Notes: generated from the letters alone by a model not told the origin. Shown: positions 7,304-16,339, numbered from the stretch's first letter. The stretch: 64,000 bases of DNA from Paenibacillus agri (GCF_013359945.1 NZ_JABWCS010000216.1:1-64000); one strand, 5' to 3'. A program made the numbers and translations.

Positions 7304-8932
7304 CTAATGATTTTTCAAACTGCTAACCACTTGATCAATAATTATGTTCTGGCCAATGACTCCACAGCCATCCACCCACAGACTTGTATCAATGTAGAAA
7401 ACATGACCGTCCTTTACCGCCCTTAAATGCCTCCACTGCTGGCCTTCTCTTAGTTTCTCCATATTTTCGTCTGCATTAAAATACTCCATCATACGTTTCT
7501 CCACAAATAAATAAGCCGGATCGGCTGCAGATAATTGATCGATTGTACAAGGGTTAAACCAACCCTCTCCTGCCATTAGAGACTCGGGAAGCGCCAGCCC
7601 TAATCTCTGATACAGCAGCTGTGACACGCCACTGGAGTTGCCGCCCAAATATCGATATCCGAACGGTTCTACTCGCAAGACCATTACTGTGGCCCCAGAT
7701 TCAATGATTGAGCTTAATTGTTGCCTTGCAGCATTTACTTTATTGTCCATTTGTACCTGAAGAGCGTTAGCTTCTTCTTGTCTATGAAACCAAAGACCAA
7801 ACTGTTGGAGCAGGATTTCTACATCATTGGTCAGACCGGTTAGGATTGGAGCGACCCCGCGCAGCTTCTTCTTAATATCTTCTGTTATGAAATGCCCCAT
7901 AATGATCTCAGGCTGCTCTTGCTGAATGAATTCAATATTAGTCTCATATTGGGGAACTTCCAGCTGTTTTACCCCATGCTTTTCAAATAGCTCTTGTTGA
8001 TGCTGAGGTATTAGTAAAGGTGTTACCATTACAGCCTGGGGAATGATCCCTAATGAGATTAGAACCTCGGCACAGAGTGCTGAGATTGATAATACCTGCC
8101 GCTTGTCCAAATGCTGAACATAATTCCTTGGTGACATGCCAGCAAATTGTTTGAAGCGACGGCTGAAATAATGCACATCTTCAAATCCTATCTTTTTGGC
8201 AATATCTTGTGAACTGGCTGACGTTAATAGCAACTCTTCCTGGGCACGATGGATTCTGTAATTTGCCAGGTAGTCTAAAGGAGGCTTGCCACACAATTCA
8301 CCAAATTTGCGAGAATAATGCCACTGACTGACACCTGCGATCTGTGCTAGTTCTTCGCGGGTAATCGTCTCATGATAATGCTCCTGCATATAAGCAATCG
8401 AACGCAGAATTCCTTCTTCTGTTGTGTGCTGATCACTCGTTGGTTTAAGATATAAGCTTTTCAATAATCCATATAAAAAAGCCTGATGCTCTACAAGCTG
8501 CTCAGATGCTCCCATAGACTGCTGTGTATTTAAAGAATCACTTATGCTCGTTAAAAAACCACCGGTCAGCTGCACAATCTGGTATGTATTTCCTAACGGT
8601 ACGTGCCAATCTGCTTTCACTACTGTTCCTTCTGCTTTCAGAATGGACCAAGTATGAAATTGGATATGCCAGCCTGCTAAATCCAGGTTTCCGCCCTCTA
8701 ATACCTCAACGAAAGAGTTCTCTTCAATGGCGATGAAATGACCAAAGGCTAAATGAACATGCTGCCCGTTAATATTCCAAACCGCTTGGCCATCTGTGAT
8801 CACGATTAATGTATGGGATGTACAATAATTAATTTCACCAGCAGTCATCCATTTCTCTGACAACAATGTAGTCGACTCCCATTGAGCGATCCATGGCCTT
8901 ACATTGGGTTGATGCGTTTCTGTCCAACTCAA
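7304..8932 (-). CDS. AraC-family activator fused to a siderophore-binding domain (Btr-like)
   Basis: 542 residues in three parts: an N-terminal cupin-like AraC sensor (about 1-160), a double HTH of the AraC type (about 175-272, with EELAQIAGVSQWHYSRKFGE and DIAKKIGFEDVHYFSRRFK), and a C-terminal FecB-like binding-protein domain (about 285-540, no signal peptide). This is the layout of Bacillus subtilis Btr, which senses bacillibactin in the cytosol and activates the uptake genes. Here it lies directly upstream of a binding lipoprotein and probably activates it. The TTG start follows AAGGGGG. The C-terminal domain even repeats the MVLRVEPFGYRYLGG signature seen in the lipoprotein. The ligand is not known. 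Confidence 0.9.
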   Translation of the reverse strand: MSWTETHQPNVRPWIAQWESTTLLSEKWMTAGEINYCTSHTLIVITDGQAVWNINGQHVHLAFGHFIAIEENSFVEVLEGGNLDLAGWHIQFHTWSILKAEGTVVKADWHVPLGNTYQIVQLTGGFLTSISDSLNTQQSMGASEQLVEHQAFLYGLLKSLYLKPTSDQHTTEEGILRSIAYMQEHYHETITREELAQIAGVSQWHYSRKFGELCGKPPLDYLANYRIHRAQEELLLTSASSQDIAKKIGFEDVHYFSRRFKQFAGMSPRNYVQHLDKRQVLSISALCAEVLISLGIIPQAVMVTPLLIPQHQQELFEKHGVKQLEVPQYETNIEFIQQEQPEIIMGHFITEDIKKKLRGVAPILTGLTNDVEILLQQFGLWFHRQEEANALQVQMDNKVNAARQQLSSIIESGATVMVLRVEPFGYRYLGGNSSGVSQLLYQRLGLALPESLMAGEGWFNPCTIDQLSAADPAYLFVEKRMMEYFNADENMEKLREGQQWRHLRAVKDGHVFYIDTSLWVDGCGVIGQNIIIDQVVSSLKNH

Positions 8933-9050
8933 GATGTTCTAACCCCCTTATAGCCTTTAACAATCCATAACGCGCCCTTTTGTCCACATTACAGTGCAGA
9001 GACTTTCATTCTACACGAAATTACCATGACCTTGTAGTCGAAGCTGGACG

Positions 9051-9083
9051 TATAAAAATACCCCCAAATGCTATGCATTGGAG
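9051..9083 (-). terminator. Terminator after the PhnB-like gene
   Basis: Stem CCAATGC-ATA-GCATTTGG (one bulged A) with further G-C pairs, followed on the minus strand by TATTTTTATA. It lies 50 bp beyond the stop of the PhnB-like gene and before the btr-like gene. Confidence 0.6.
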
Positions 9084-9133
9084 GTGTTCATTATTTCTAT
9101 GAGGCAGAAAAGAGTACAATAGCTCTTTTGCGC

Positions 9134-9547
9134 TTACTGTGGATGCAGAAGACTTAACTGCCAAGATACCCCGAACCGGTCGGCGGTCCAGCCGAATTTT
9201 TGACTGAATGGGTACGCGCCTAGTGGCATTAGGATTTGTCCACCTTCCGACAGCTCGGCAAAGATCCGGTCAATCTCTTCTTCGGAATCACAGGTGACGA
9301 ACAGGGAGATCGCAGGTGTGAACGTAAAAGCATGCTTGACATGGCTGTCGATACACATATAGACTTGACCGTTTAACGAAAAGGAGGCCTGTACTACGCT
9401 TCCTTCAGCACCAGACTCATTGGGCCCATAACGCTTGATGCTGATGATTTCAGAGTTTTCAAACAAGGAGATATAGAAATTCATCGCCTCTTCGGCCTGT
9501 CCTTCGAACATTAGAAATGTGGCAATTTTTTGTGATACTTGTCCCAT
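9134..9547 (-). CDS. PhnB-like VOC-superfamily protein
   Basis: 137 residues of the glyoxalase/VOC fold, PhnB (3-dmu-9_3-mt) branch. Seen: TFLMFEGQAEEAMNFYISLF at the N-terminus, FTPAISLFVTC, and the C-terminal SQKFGWTADRFGVSWQL, which is diagnostic of this branch. Function is unknown; members are not proven enzymes. RBS GGGAG precedes the ATG. It is a single gene between terminators. Confidence 0.85.
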   Translation of the reverse strand: MGQVSQKIATFLMFEGQAEEAMNFYISLFENSEIISIKRYGPNESGAEGSVVQASFSLNGQVYMCIDSHVKHAFTFTPAISLFVTCDSEEEIDRIFAELSEGGQILMPLGAYPFSQKFGWTADRFGVSWQLSLLHPQ

Positions 9548-9647
9548 GCGTAATCAACTCCCGTAACTATTTTAAAATGTACTATTCTTATTTTAGAGGA
9601 GTTAGAAGAGAATTGCTACAACCCTCAACTCGGTTTGGTTACCATCC

Positions 9648-10592
9648 TTATTCCTTCTCAGCTGGAGGAAAAACATTTCTCTCGTATACCTTTAACCGGG
9701 CATATACCGTTTGCAGAATAGGGTAATCGCCTTGATCTGGAGCGGCCAATGCCAGAAGGAAACCATGCAGATGATCGGCTTCGATCGGCAGCCTCTTCTG
9801 CATATCCCGCTGCATCGATGACATCATTGATGGCTGCATGGAAATCATAGTTTGCAAGGTGGTGGACTCCAGATCTGGATCTACCGGCATTCCGGCACTA
9901 CGGGCAATGGTGACAATTTCCTTGAGCAGCAGCGAGTATACCGACATGGCTTCAGGTGTTTGAAGAATCGGCCCCACTGGAGACTCCATGAATGTAGTTA
10001 TGCCGCTAAAACTTGAAATGAATACATATTTCTGCCAGACCACACGCTGAATATCCTCGGATAGAACGACTGTGAATCCCGCACCATCCAGGTGACTAAA
10101 CAGCCGCTGAGACCGCTCTGATACCCCGCCTGTCCATTCTCCAAATACAATACGGTGAAACGGACTGCTCTGAATGATTGTCCCTTCCTCATCTAGCGTC
10201 GATTCAATATAACAAAGACCACCAAGCACTTTCTCACGGCCAAAATGGTTGCCTAACACATTGAAATGGTCGTAACCGTTAAGGAGCGGAAGAATTAACG
10301 TATGTTCTCCCACGTAAGGGGCAAGATCACTCAGCAACCCTGACAAATGATAGGCTTTAACTGACAGGAGGATGCAATCGAATGGCTCCGCTTGGTCTCC
10401 ATATGTAATCGTACGGATTGGGGTATGGAAATCCCCATGCACACTTTTAACCTGCAGCCCATGATCTGCTAATTGACGCTGTTTGGACGGGCGGACGAGA
10501 AACGTAACATCTTCTCCTTTTTGAACAAGACGACCACCGAAGTAACCGCCAATTGCACCTGCACCTACAACCAGAAAACGCATGCTTGCCAT
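9648..10592 (-). CDS. 2-dehydropantoate 2-reductase family protein
   Basis: About 314 residues. The N-terminal NADPH-binding site is MRFLVVGAGAIGGYFGGRL; VTFLVRP and the PFDCILLSVKAYHL stretch follow as in PanE/ApbA. The central WQKYVFISSFSGITTFM holds the catalytic lysine region, and the C-terminal helical domain ends near KVYERNVFP. It would reduce ketopantoate in pantothenate/CoA synthesis, but many genomes hold paralogues with other substrates and no other pan genes are near. The ATG at 10592 is chosen; an adjacent TTG at 10595 is possible. It lies behind a putative leader-peptide attenuator at 10637-10750. Confidence 0.85.
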   Translation of the reverse strand: MASMRFLVVGAGAIGGYFGGRLVQKGEDVTFLVRPSKQRQLADHGLQVKSVHGDFHTPIRTITYGDQAEPFDCILLSVKAYHLSGLLSDLAPYVGEHTLILPLLNGYDHFNVLGNHFGREKVLGGLCYIESTLDEEGTIIQSSPFHRIVFGEWTGGVSERSQRLFSHLDGAGFTVVLSEDIQRVVWQKYVFISSFSGITTFMESPVGPILQTPEAMSVYSLLLKEIVTIARSAGMPVDPDLESTTLQTMISMQPSMMSSMQRDMQKRLPIEADHLHGFLLALAAPDQGDYPILQTVYARLKVYERNVFPPAEKE

Positions 10593-10636
10593 CAAAATTC
10601 AAATCCTCTCTATAACCTTATTGGGATAAATAAAAA

Positions 10637-10665
10637 GACCTCTTAGCAAATCTGCTAAACAGGTC
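10637..10665 (-). terminator. Intrinsic terminator in the PanE-like leader
   Basis: Stem GACCT..TTAGCA / TGCTAA..AGGTC with a GATT loop and a TTTTTATTTAT tail on the minus strand. It follows the SgrR-like gene and the leader frame and precedes the PanE-like gene. Confidence 0.7.
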
Positions 10666-10683
10666 CGATCGGCAAAAAAAGAG

Positions 10684-10737
10684 TCAAGTTTTGACCGTTC
10701 TTTTGTCTCGGTCCTTGCGGATCAGAGCAAAATCCAA
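10684..10737 (-). CDS. Putative 17-residue leader peptide
   Basis: TTG start 5 nt after a consensus GGAGGTGA. The predicted peptide is MDFALIRKDRDKRTVKT, rich in Lys and Arg. Its stop codon lies inside a small hairpin that ends in U7. No homologue is recognised. The evidence is the perfect ribosome binding site in an otherwise non-coding leader; it could be a chance frame. Confidence 0.35.
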   Translation of the reverse strand: MDFALIRKDRDKRTVKT

Positions 10738-10866
10738 CGAGTTCACCTCCATGGCTTCGCGTGAAGAGCTATTCAAATACTGCAATTACTAAGGAGCACC
10801 ATTCGACCTGGTCGATACAGCCTCCTTCGTGAGTATAACAGAACAGGTATACCTTGCCTATCTTTT

Positions 10867-12660
10867 TCAAACAGGCCCCTGAAACGGTGATTTGATCCAT
10901 AATTTCGAGAGATCCAGAAAGCCAAAGGTACTGGTGTGTAATCCATATAAACTTTGATCGAACAGGGCTCTCTTGTTGAGATGGCATCCGTATAGCACCC
11001 AGACATTGTCACGAAGTATGCTCTCAGCTTGATTTAGCAGCCTGGCCCTATCAGCTTCATTCTGCTGCGCAAAATCCTCTAAGCTTTGGTCGATAACATC
11101 ACACTGGCTCTTGAGCAGGAGCAAGCGCAAGTAATTGGACTCGTTTTTAAAATAAGTAATCACTCCCCACTGCCAATCCTCTTCCAGGATCTCCTCACCC
11201 AATATCAATTCCGCATGATTCATAACCTCTTCGGCATTATGTCTCTCAAGCGGGTGAAGCTTAAGCGTTATTCCCACCGCGGCACAACGATGCTGCAGCC
11301 ACTGCGCTTCTTCGCTTTCTTCTTTTTTAGATATAAAAGCAACAGTAATTGCTTCTCCGTCATATCCGCAAGCCCGCAGCAGCTCTTTGATCTGCTCTGC
11401 TGAATCAGTTGTATTCTCCCATTTCCTCTCTCTGCTATTCCAGGGCAATAAGCTGTCTGCCGGAGTCAATCTACTGCCTCCGAGCTCCTTAATTACAGCT
11501 GTCCGGTCATAAATCAGCCGCAGGGCCTGCCGAAACTTAAGCTGATGATGTATGCCTTTCTTACGAAAGTTGAACAGAATATATCGGCAGCCTAGCGCAG
11601 GATAATCAATTCGGTTATTGCAGTCATGACGGTTTTCCCGCTCCTTCAGCAGCTGATCCGGCAGCTCATATTGCCGTTCAGGCGCAACGTCATGGAGCAA
11701 AAACCAGATTTCTACCCGGTCGAGCAGCGCACGCAGACCATAATATTGGTCAAATGCCTCCAGCACAAGAACATTCTCATTCAGTTCCTTGACCCGGTAC
11801 GGTCCGGAGCCGACAAATGCTGTACTGAAATCCACGTCATAAGGCACAATGGACATATGAATATTGCTGAACAAATGTAAAATAAACAAATTCGGCCGGC
11901 TCAAATGAAAATGAACACAATATTCTCCTTGCATCTCGGCACTAATAATATCGTTATAAAACCAAAGCGAGGGACTATGCAAATTTCGCAAACGTTCTAG
12001 CGACGCGATAATATCTTTGGCGGTCATGATCCGCCCATGATGAAAACGGACCCCTTTACGAAGATAAAAGACCCAGTGTGTATGATCCTCGTTGCTCTCC
12101 CACATATGCGCCAAGCCCGGCAAAAAGCGGTTGTTAGCCGTTTCATAGATCACTAACGTGCTGCAAATTTGGCTTAGCAAATAGGATTCAAACGCAGAAT
12201 AGACAAATGCAGGGTCCAACTTATCCAAGGCCCTATTTCGGACCATCCGCAGCACATCCTGTCCCGAAGTGGACTCCGGCTCATGCTGAAAACCAAGATG
12301 TTTGTTAAGTTCGTTCAGTAGACGAACCTTGAACGCCTCATTTCCGGTGGCATTGCCCAGCAGCACGGTAGCTTCTTTTATTTTCCCCTTACGAAGTAAT
12401 TCCTGAAAGCTGTTCTCCAGTATCTCCTCTTTACTCTGCAGGAAGGTAAGCTGAGACATGTTGCCTCTCCCTCTGCCCGCCTGCCAATGAATCATTCCCT
12501 TCTCTTCAAGCTTCCGGAGGATGAATTTCACATTGCGGGAGGTACAGCAGAGGATCTCGCTAAGTTCTTCAATACTTACAGGAAGCGGCTCATGTAGCCG
12601 AAAAGCAGGATTCAAGGATTCTGCCATATTCAAATAATGCAATATAGCCTGATTGTACAT
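10867..12660 (-). CDS. SgrR-like transcriptional regulator with solute-binding domain
   Basis: 597 residues. The N-terminal 1-110 is a winged-HTH of the SgrR_N type (SIEELSEILCCTSRNVKFILRKLEEKGMI). Residues about 150-590 are an extracellular solute-binding domain of family 5 without a signal peptide, as seen in LVIYETANNRFLPGLAHMWE and LRKGVRFHHGRIMTAKDI. Such proteins sense a small ligand in the cytosol. It is divergent from an MFS exporter with 139 bp between the two starts, so it likely controls that exporter. The ligand is unknown. Confidence 0.87.
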   Translation of the reverse strand: MYNQAILHYLNMAESLNPAFRLHEPLPVSIEELSEILCCTSRNVKFILRKLEEKGMIHWQAGRGRGNMSQLTFLQSKEEILENSFQELLRKGKIKEATVLLGNATGNEAFKVRLLNELNKHLGFQHEPESTSGQDVLRMVRNRALDKLDPAFVYSAFESYLLSQICSTLVIYETANNRFLPGLAHMWESNEDHTHWVFYLRKGVRFHHGRIMTAKDIIASLERLRNLHSPSLWFYNDIISAEMQGEYCVHFHLSRPNLFILHLFSNIHMSIVPYDVDFSTAFVGSGPYRVKELNENVLVLEAFDQYYGLRALLDRVEIWFLLHDVAPERQYELPDQLLKERENRHDCNNRIDYPALGCRYILFNFRKKGIHHQLKFRQALRLIYDRTAVIKELGGSRLTPADSLLPWNSRERKWENTTDSAEQIKELLRACGYDGEAITVAFISKKEESEEAQWLQHRCAAVGITLKLHPLERHNAEEVMNHAELILGEEILEEDWQWGVITYFKNESNYLRLLLLKSQCDVIDQSLEDFAQQNEADRARLLNQAESILRDNVWVLYGCHLNKRALFDQSLYGLHTSTFGFLDLSKLWIKSPFQGPV

Positions 12661-12799
12661 AACGGCCTCCCTATTTTCCGGAAAAGGTGAAAAGATGAAA
12701 GAATATCTTACACTTTTACTTCCCCCTTTAATCAGTACAATTATAAATAAACATTTATGAAAGATACAGAAAATTTACAGCGAATTAGGAGAAATAGCT

Positions 12800-14044
12800 A
12801 TGAAACAGCGTTTGCAGCAAATTCATCCCTTAGCCTGGACCATCATTGTGGGTACAATGTTCGGTCGTTTAGTCACATCCATGAGTATTCCCTTTCTATC
12901 CATTTATCTAGTCCAAGTGCTCGGAGCCACCCCTACGCAGACTGGCATTACGGTTGCCGTCAGCTCACTTGCAGGGATTCTGATCAGCTTCTACGGCGGC
13001 TACATTTCTGATAAAATCGGCCGGAAGGTCATCATGCTGATTTCCGTCTTTAGCTGGGCGGGCGTCTTTTTTGGCTTCGCGGCAGCACAAGAACTATGGG
13101 TCTTCTTTCTCGTTAATATGCTTAACGGAATCTGTCGCGCAGTCTTTGAACCCAGCTCGCGCGCACTGTTATCAGATGTTACTCCGGCTAAACACAAACT
13201 GCTTGTCTTTAATCTGAGATACGCTGCGATCAATCTGGGGGTTGTATTCGGGCCGATTATCGGGCTGCAGCTCGGCTCGGTACAATCCAAGTTTCCCTTT
13301 ATCATTGCCGGGATCGTCTACATTGTCTATGGACTGGTCATCTTTCTCCAGTTCACTTTGCACCGTTCTGCTCTGCCTGTTCACACCGATGTCACGACAC
13401 CACGTCTTCGGGAAGCCTTAACCACGACAGGGAAGGATGGCGTGTTCGTGTCGGTACTCATTGGTACGATCTTTTGCATTATGGCTTATGGACTTTTTGA
13501 TTCCACGCTAGCGCAGTATCTGACTATGAACACGCACTTCTCTAATGGCAAGCAGCTGTTCTCATATATGCTATCGCTGAACGCAGTGACCGTATTGGTT
13601 ATGCAATATCCTGTTGTGCGCATCGCCCGCAGATTCTCGCCACTGGTCCCGTTGATCCTGGGGAATGCTCTTCTTGCGTGCAGTATGATGCTCTTTGGCT
13701 TAGCTGGAGGCATTGGCTTGTTGAGCTTTAGTGTTGTGCTATTTACAATCGGTGAAGTACTGCTCGCCTCGATGATGGATATGCTGATCGACCGGATCTC
13801 TAAACCTGAATTGAAAGGCACCTACTTTGGCGTTATCGGGTTTAACAACTTGGGGAACGTTATAGCCCCGGTTATAGGTGGTCTTTTGTTGGATGAGTTC
13901 GGCATGCAGAACGGCCCTGCCGTCTTTCTCCCGTTGGGATTAATCATAGCTCTCGGCATCCCCTTCCTGCTCATCGCTAAGAAAAAGCTTGCGGCCAGAG
14001 AGCGAGATGCTGTGCAAGTGAAAGAGCAGATGGATATAGCTTAA
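12800..14044 (+). CDS. MFS transporter
   Basis: 414 residues with about 12 hydrophobic spans. The loop 2-3 signature of the major facilitator superfamily is GGYISDKIGRKVIM near residue 70. A likely proton-driven exporter of a drug, sugar or metabolite in the membrane. RBS AGGAGA lies 9 nt before the ATG. It is divergent from the SgrR-like regulator and has its own terminator. In enterobacteria SgrR controls a sugar exporter of this superfamily (SetA); by analogy an efflux role is likely, though the substrate cannot be told. Confidence 0.88.
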   Translation: MKQRLQQIHPLAWTIIVGTMFGRLVTSMSIPFLSIYLVQVLGATPTQTGITVAVSSLAGILISFYGGYISDKIGRKVIMLISVFSWAGVFFGFAAAQELWVFFLVNMLNGICRAVFEPSSRALLSDVTPAKHKLLVFNLRYAAINLGVVFGPIIGLQLGSVQSKFPFIIAGIVYIVYGLVIFLQFTLHRSALPVHTDVTTPRLREALTTTGKDGVFVSVLIGTIFCIMAYGLFDSTLAQYLTMNTHFSNGKQLFSYMLSLNAVTVLVMQYPVVRIARRFSPLVPLILGNALLACSMMLFGLAGGIGLLSFSVVLFTIGEVLLASMMDMLIDRISKPELKGTYFGVIGFNNLGNVIAPVIGGLLLDEFGMQNGPAVFLPLGLIIALGIPFLLIAKKKLAARERDAVQVKEQMDIA

Positions 14045-14066
14045 TTGCATCTTAAATAATACTGAC

Positions 14067-14112
14067 AAGACCCGGTAAAGAGACGATATCTCTTAGCCGG
14101 GTCTTTATTTTA
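14067..14112 (+). terminator. Terminator after the MFS gene
   Basis: Long stem AAGACCCGG / CCGGGTCTT with an inner AAGAGA/TCTCTT stem, then TTATTTTA. It starts 23 bp after the stop codon. Confidence 0.85.
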
Positions 14113-14215
14113 GCGTATAGGGGGGAGCGTGAATTGAAATGTAATTCTAAGAACGATTAATGCGAGTGGGGTCAATGGATGGAATTACTATTTATACGAC
14201 AAAATGTTTTGAAGT

Positions 14216-14245
14216 ACTTGAAAGCACTTGAAAGCATTTGAAAGG
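14216..14245. repeat. Three tandem 10-bp repeats
   Basis: ACTTGAAAGC ACTTGAAAGC ATTTGAAAGG in direct tandem. The period is close to one helical turn. It lies in gene-poor DNA, with no obvious promoter next to it. Confidence 0.6.
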
Positions 14246-14308
14246 TAACAATAGGAATTCTTATTGTTCAAATCACGTTAGTTTACATAATATTATTTCC
14301 GTAAACTA

Positions 14309-14560
14309 TCATGTATACTTCCCGAACATTGTAGAGATTCGTTCTATGACAAACTCCCTAAGAACTGCAGGCTCAACCATTTCAGCGTAGCTCATTAGCT
14401 TCAGTACTGTGTTACAAGCGGACTCATAGTCGTACATATTCACGGTAAGCAGCTGTTGTTCCCCCTCTTCAACCACGCTTATGATCTCTAGATTCCCGAG
14501 TGCTTGAACATGCTGTAGATCAACTTTGAGTATAACTTCATACTGCTCCGCCTACCTTCC
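14309..14560 (-). pseudogene. Remnant of a WYL-domain (YafY-like) regulator, C-terminal end only
   Basis: The minus strand encodes about 77 residues ending at a stop at 14311-14309, with YEVILKVDLQHVQALG, LLTVNMYDYESACNTVL and a C-terminal LREFVIERISTMFGKY. This matches the last part of WYL-domain transcription regulators. In the same frame a TAG stop lies just upstream, and a neighbouring frame continues with SLRTLVFRGAEGRR, so at least one frameshift has happened. The HTH and WYL core are missing. It is a decayed fragment in a 1.7-kb gene-poor stretch. Confidence 0.6.
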
Positions 14561-15336
14561 GCGCCACGAAAAACTAGAGTTCTAAGTGAAGATGGGTCTT
14601 GGTTACCTTTTTCCATGGTTTTGCTGATAGAAATGATAGGCGTGTGTATTTAAATGAAAGTAACTAGGTGAAGGGATTCTTTTTGGTTTTACTAATATGA
14701 ATTTTTCATATGATGAAATCGCAGAATTTTCAGTTGTCTCTTTACTGATTATTGGATTCGGTGGTTGGTTTATTTGGTTGTTTTGTGTTAGTTCAGTTGG
14801 TTAATTAGTTGTTTATTCGTAATTCACGCCATTAATTAATTGTTCGTGTTGTCGAAAAACAAACCTTTAGTTAACATAATTTTTGTTATGTTTATTATTT
14901 TCTCTACTCTCGGCTCTTTCCACCAAAAAAGCATCGTTTACCTCTTAGGGTAAACGATGCTTTTAAAGGACTGTTCAAATAGATATCGGCTTACTCCGGA
15001 AGTGGTTAGCTAAAACAAACTGTGTCCTTTGCCCTCTTTATTTTCTGGACAATAAAAAGTTCTTATCGTAAATCCATCTCTTTTGTAATTAACCTGGAAA
15101 CTAAATTTAGAACTTATCCTGAACTTACCGAGAACCGAAGTGACACACACAATATGGGGCTAGCACACGAGTTTAGGGAATCAGAACGCCCATGCCTCCA
15201 CTCGATTGCCTGTGCTGCTATAGTTGTTATACTTGCTATTTTTCTATAGTTCCTATAGTTGCTATGCCGTCGTTTTCCTTCGTGTAACATTTATTTTTTC
15301 AAAGTTCTCCAAAGTCTACACAGTGTTTAAATAGCG
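14561..15336. other. Gene-poor AT-rich stretch
   Basis: No convincing gene. The only longer frame (15022-15249, plus) lacks a ribosome binding site and any recognised motif. The stretch holds many short T/A runs and the orphan hairpin at 14927-14964. The region looks like decayed or recently rearranged DNA next to the WYL remnant. Confidence 0.5.
14927..14964. terminator. Orphan bidirectional hairpin
   Basis: Perfect 16-bp stem AAAAGCATCGTTTACC / GGTAAACGATGCTTTT with a 6-nt loop TCTTAG and A/T runs at both ends. It would terminate transcription in either direction, but no intact gene borders it. It may be the leftover terminator of a lost gene. Confidence 0.7.
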
Positions 15337-15517
15337 GCATTTTTGTACCTTATATTGATGATCTTAGCGTGAAAAAGGGAATTAGGAGCATTATTGTACC
15401 TTATTTTCCTACATATCCCTCAATAGACGATATCCCCAAAGAATTAAGATACAAAAATGCACTTAATCGAGGTTCCCCCTTCGTTATCGCCGAATTAAGG
15501 TACAAAAATGCACTTAT
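15337..15517. repeat. Four-unit palindromic repeat element, copy 1
   Basis: Four related units of 17-25 bp: two in one orientation (GCATTTTTGTACCTTAT at 15337; GCATTATTGTACCTTAT at 15388) and two inverted (ATTAAGATACAAAAATGC at 15443; ATTAAGGTACAAAAATGC at 15493). Spacing between like-oriented units is 51 and 50 bp. Several units are themselves imperfect palindromes (ATTAAG...CTTAAT). The same order and spacing recur at 54167-54349. It is intergenic, between the decayed region and a GNAT gene. Confidence 0.8.
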
Positions 15518-15832
15518 TTATGCATACCCGAGGACAGAAGGGCAAACCGGTGCTGAGCCAGAAAGTCCTTCCCTTGTCGTTCCAAAGACGGAACAAGTTT
15601 GAAGAGGGCACGGATACATCTGGTGACGAACAGCAAGTTTATCCTAGTATAGTAGCTTGCGAGCGTCTCAAAGACCGGTGTCGCTGCTTGCTTACACAAG
15701 TTTATTTTTCGCCTGTTTGCTCAAAATCCTCACTTATCCATAACGAATATCATTAAATTGGGGCAAAAAACTAAGGTTGATGTAGAGCGTGATTCAGTGA
15801 TTTCTTAGTGCTGTAGAGCTTTTAATTACCTA

Positions 15833-16339
15833 TTACTTTATAGTATTAATATTTAATGTACTGAAATATTGACTGGGATTGCCTTGCTTCGGATTAAACC
15901 GCTCCTGAAAAGCCCCATCGGTATAGCTACCGATCACGCGGTGCCAAAAATTACGGGCCGGAATGTTGGCACGGACCTGCGACACCTTCCAATCACCTGG
16001 GAACATGTCGAACAGCTTATGTGCAGCCCAGGTGCCCACACCAGTGCGGCGATATTTTTTCATCACAAAAAATTCGGTCATATAGAACTGCCCTTCCGTG
16101 CTGCGCAGCAGCCTGTCCACCAACGCAAAGCCAGCTGTGGCACCGTCCACCGTCATCTGGTAGGCAAATTTGTTATTCCCGCTGCTCCAATAGGCTTCTA
16201 GCCCCGGATAGATCGGGAACAAGCCGTCACGATTCACATCAAGCTCCAAATACTGCGTGAAGTCATACAGATAGAACTGCATCAGGTTGCTGATTAGTTG
16301 TTTACGTTCCTTGGGAACCAGTTCAATTCCAAGTTCCAT
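15833..16339 (-). CDS. GNAT family N-acetyltransferase
   Basis: 168 residues. The acetyl-CoA-binding motif A is seen in FVMKKYRRTGVGTWAAHKLF (R/QxxGxG/A type), followed by NIPARNFWHRVIGSYT of motif B. The start is placed at the ATG at 16339, 5 nt after AGGGGTGA; a GTG three codons upstream lies inside that ribosome binding site. The substrate is unknown. It is a single gene between the repeat element and xerS. Confidence 0.85.
   Translation of the reverse strand: MELGIELVPKERKQLISNLMQFYLYDFTQYLELDVNRDGLFPIYPGLEAYWSSGNNKFAYQMTVDGATAGFALVDRLLRSTEGQFYMTEFFVMKKYRRTGVGTWAAHKLFDMFPGDWKVSQVRANIPARNFWHRVIGSYTDGAFQERFNPKQGNPSQYFSTLNINTIK

Larger units (their letters stand above)
10637..10750 (-). promoter_or_regulatory. 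Possible leader-peptide attenuator before the PanE-like gene
   Basis: Reading the minus strand: a consensus GGAGGTGA (10750-10743), a 17-codon reading frame, a weak hairpin GTCAA-AAC-TTGAC with U7 (10695-10674), and a good terminator stem (10665-10637) followed by TTTTTATTTAT. An earlier GACCG/CGGTC pair and possible pairing of that GGTC with GACC at the foot of the terminator offer alternative folds. All this precedes the PanE-like start by 42 nt. Alternatively the terminator only ends the upstream SgrR-like gene. Confidence 0.4.

Noticed and set aside
10769..11012. Short frames of 72-79 codons overlapping the 3' end of the SgrR-like gene
   Set aside because: Shadow frames of the real gene and its downstream leader; no start signals.
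15337..15517. Possible CRISPR array
   Set aside because: Only four units, in two orientations, with unlike short cores; no leader and no cas genes.
15369..15756. Two frames of 77 and 82 codons over the repeat element
   Set aside because: They run through the palindromic units and have no ribosome binding site or motif.
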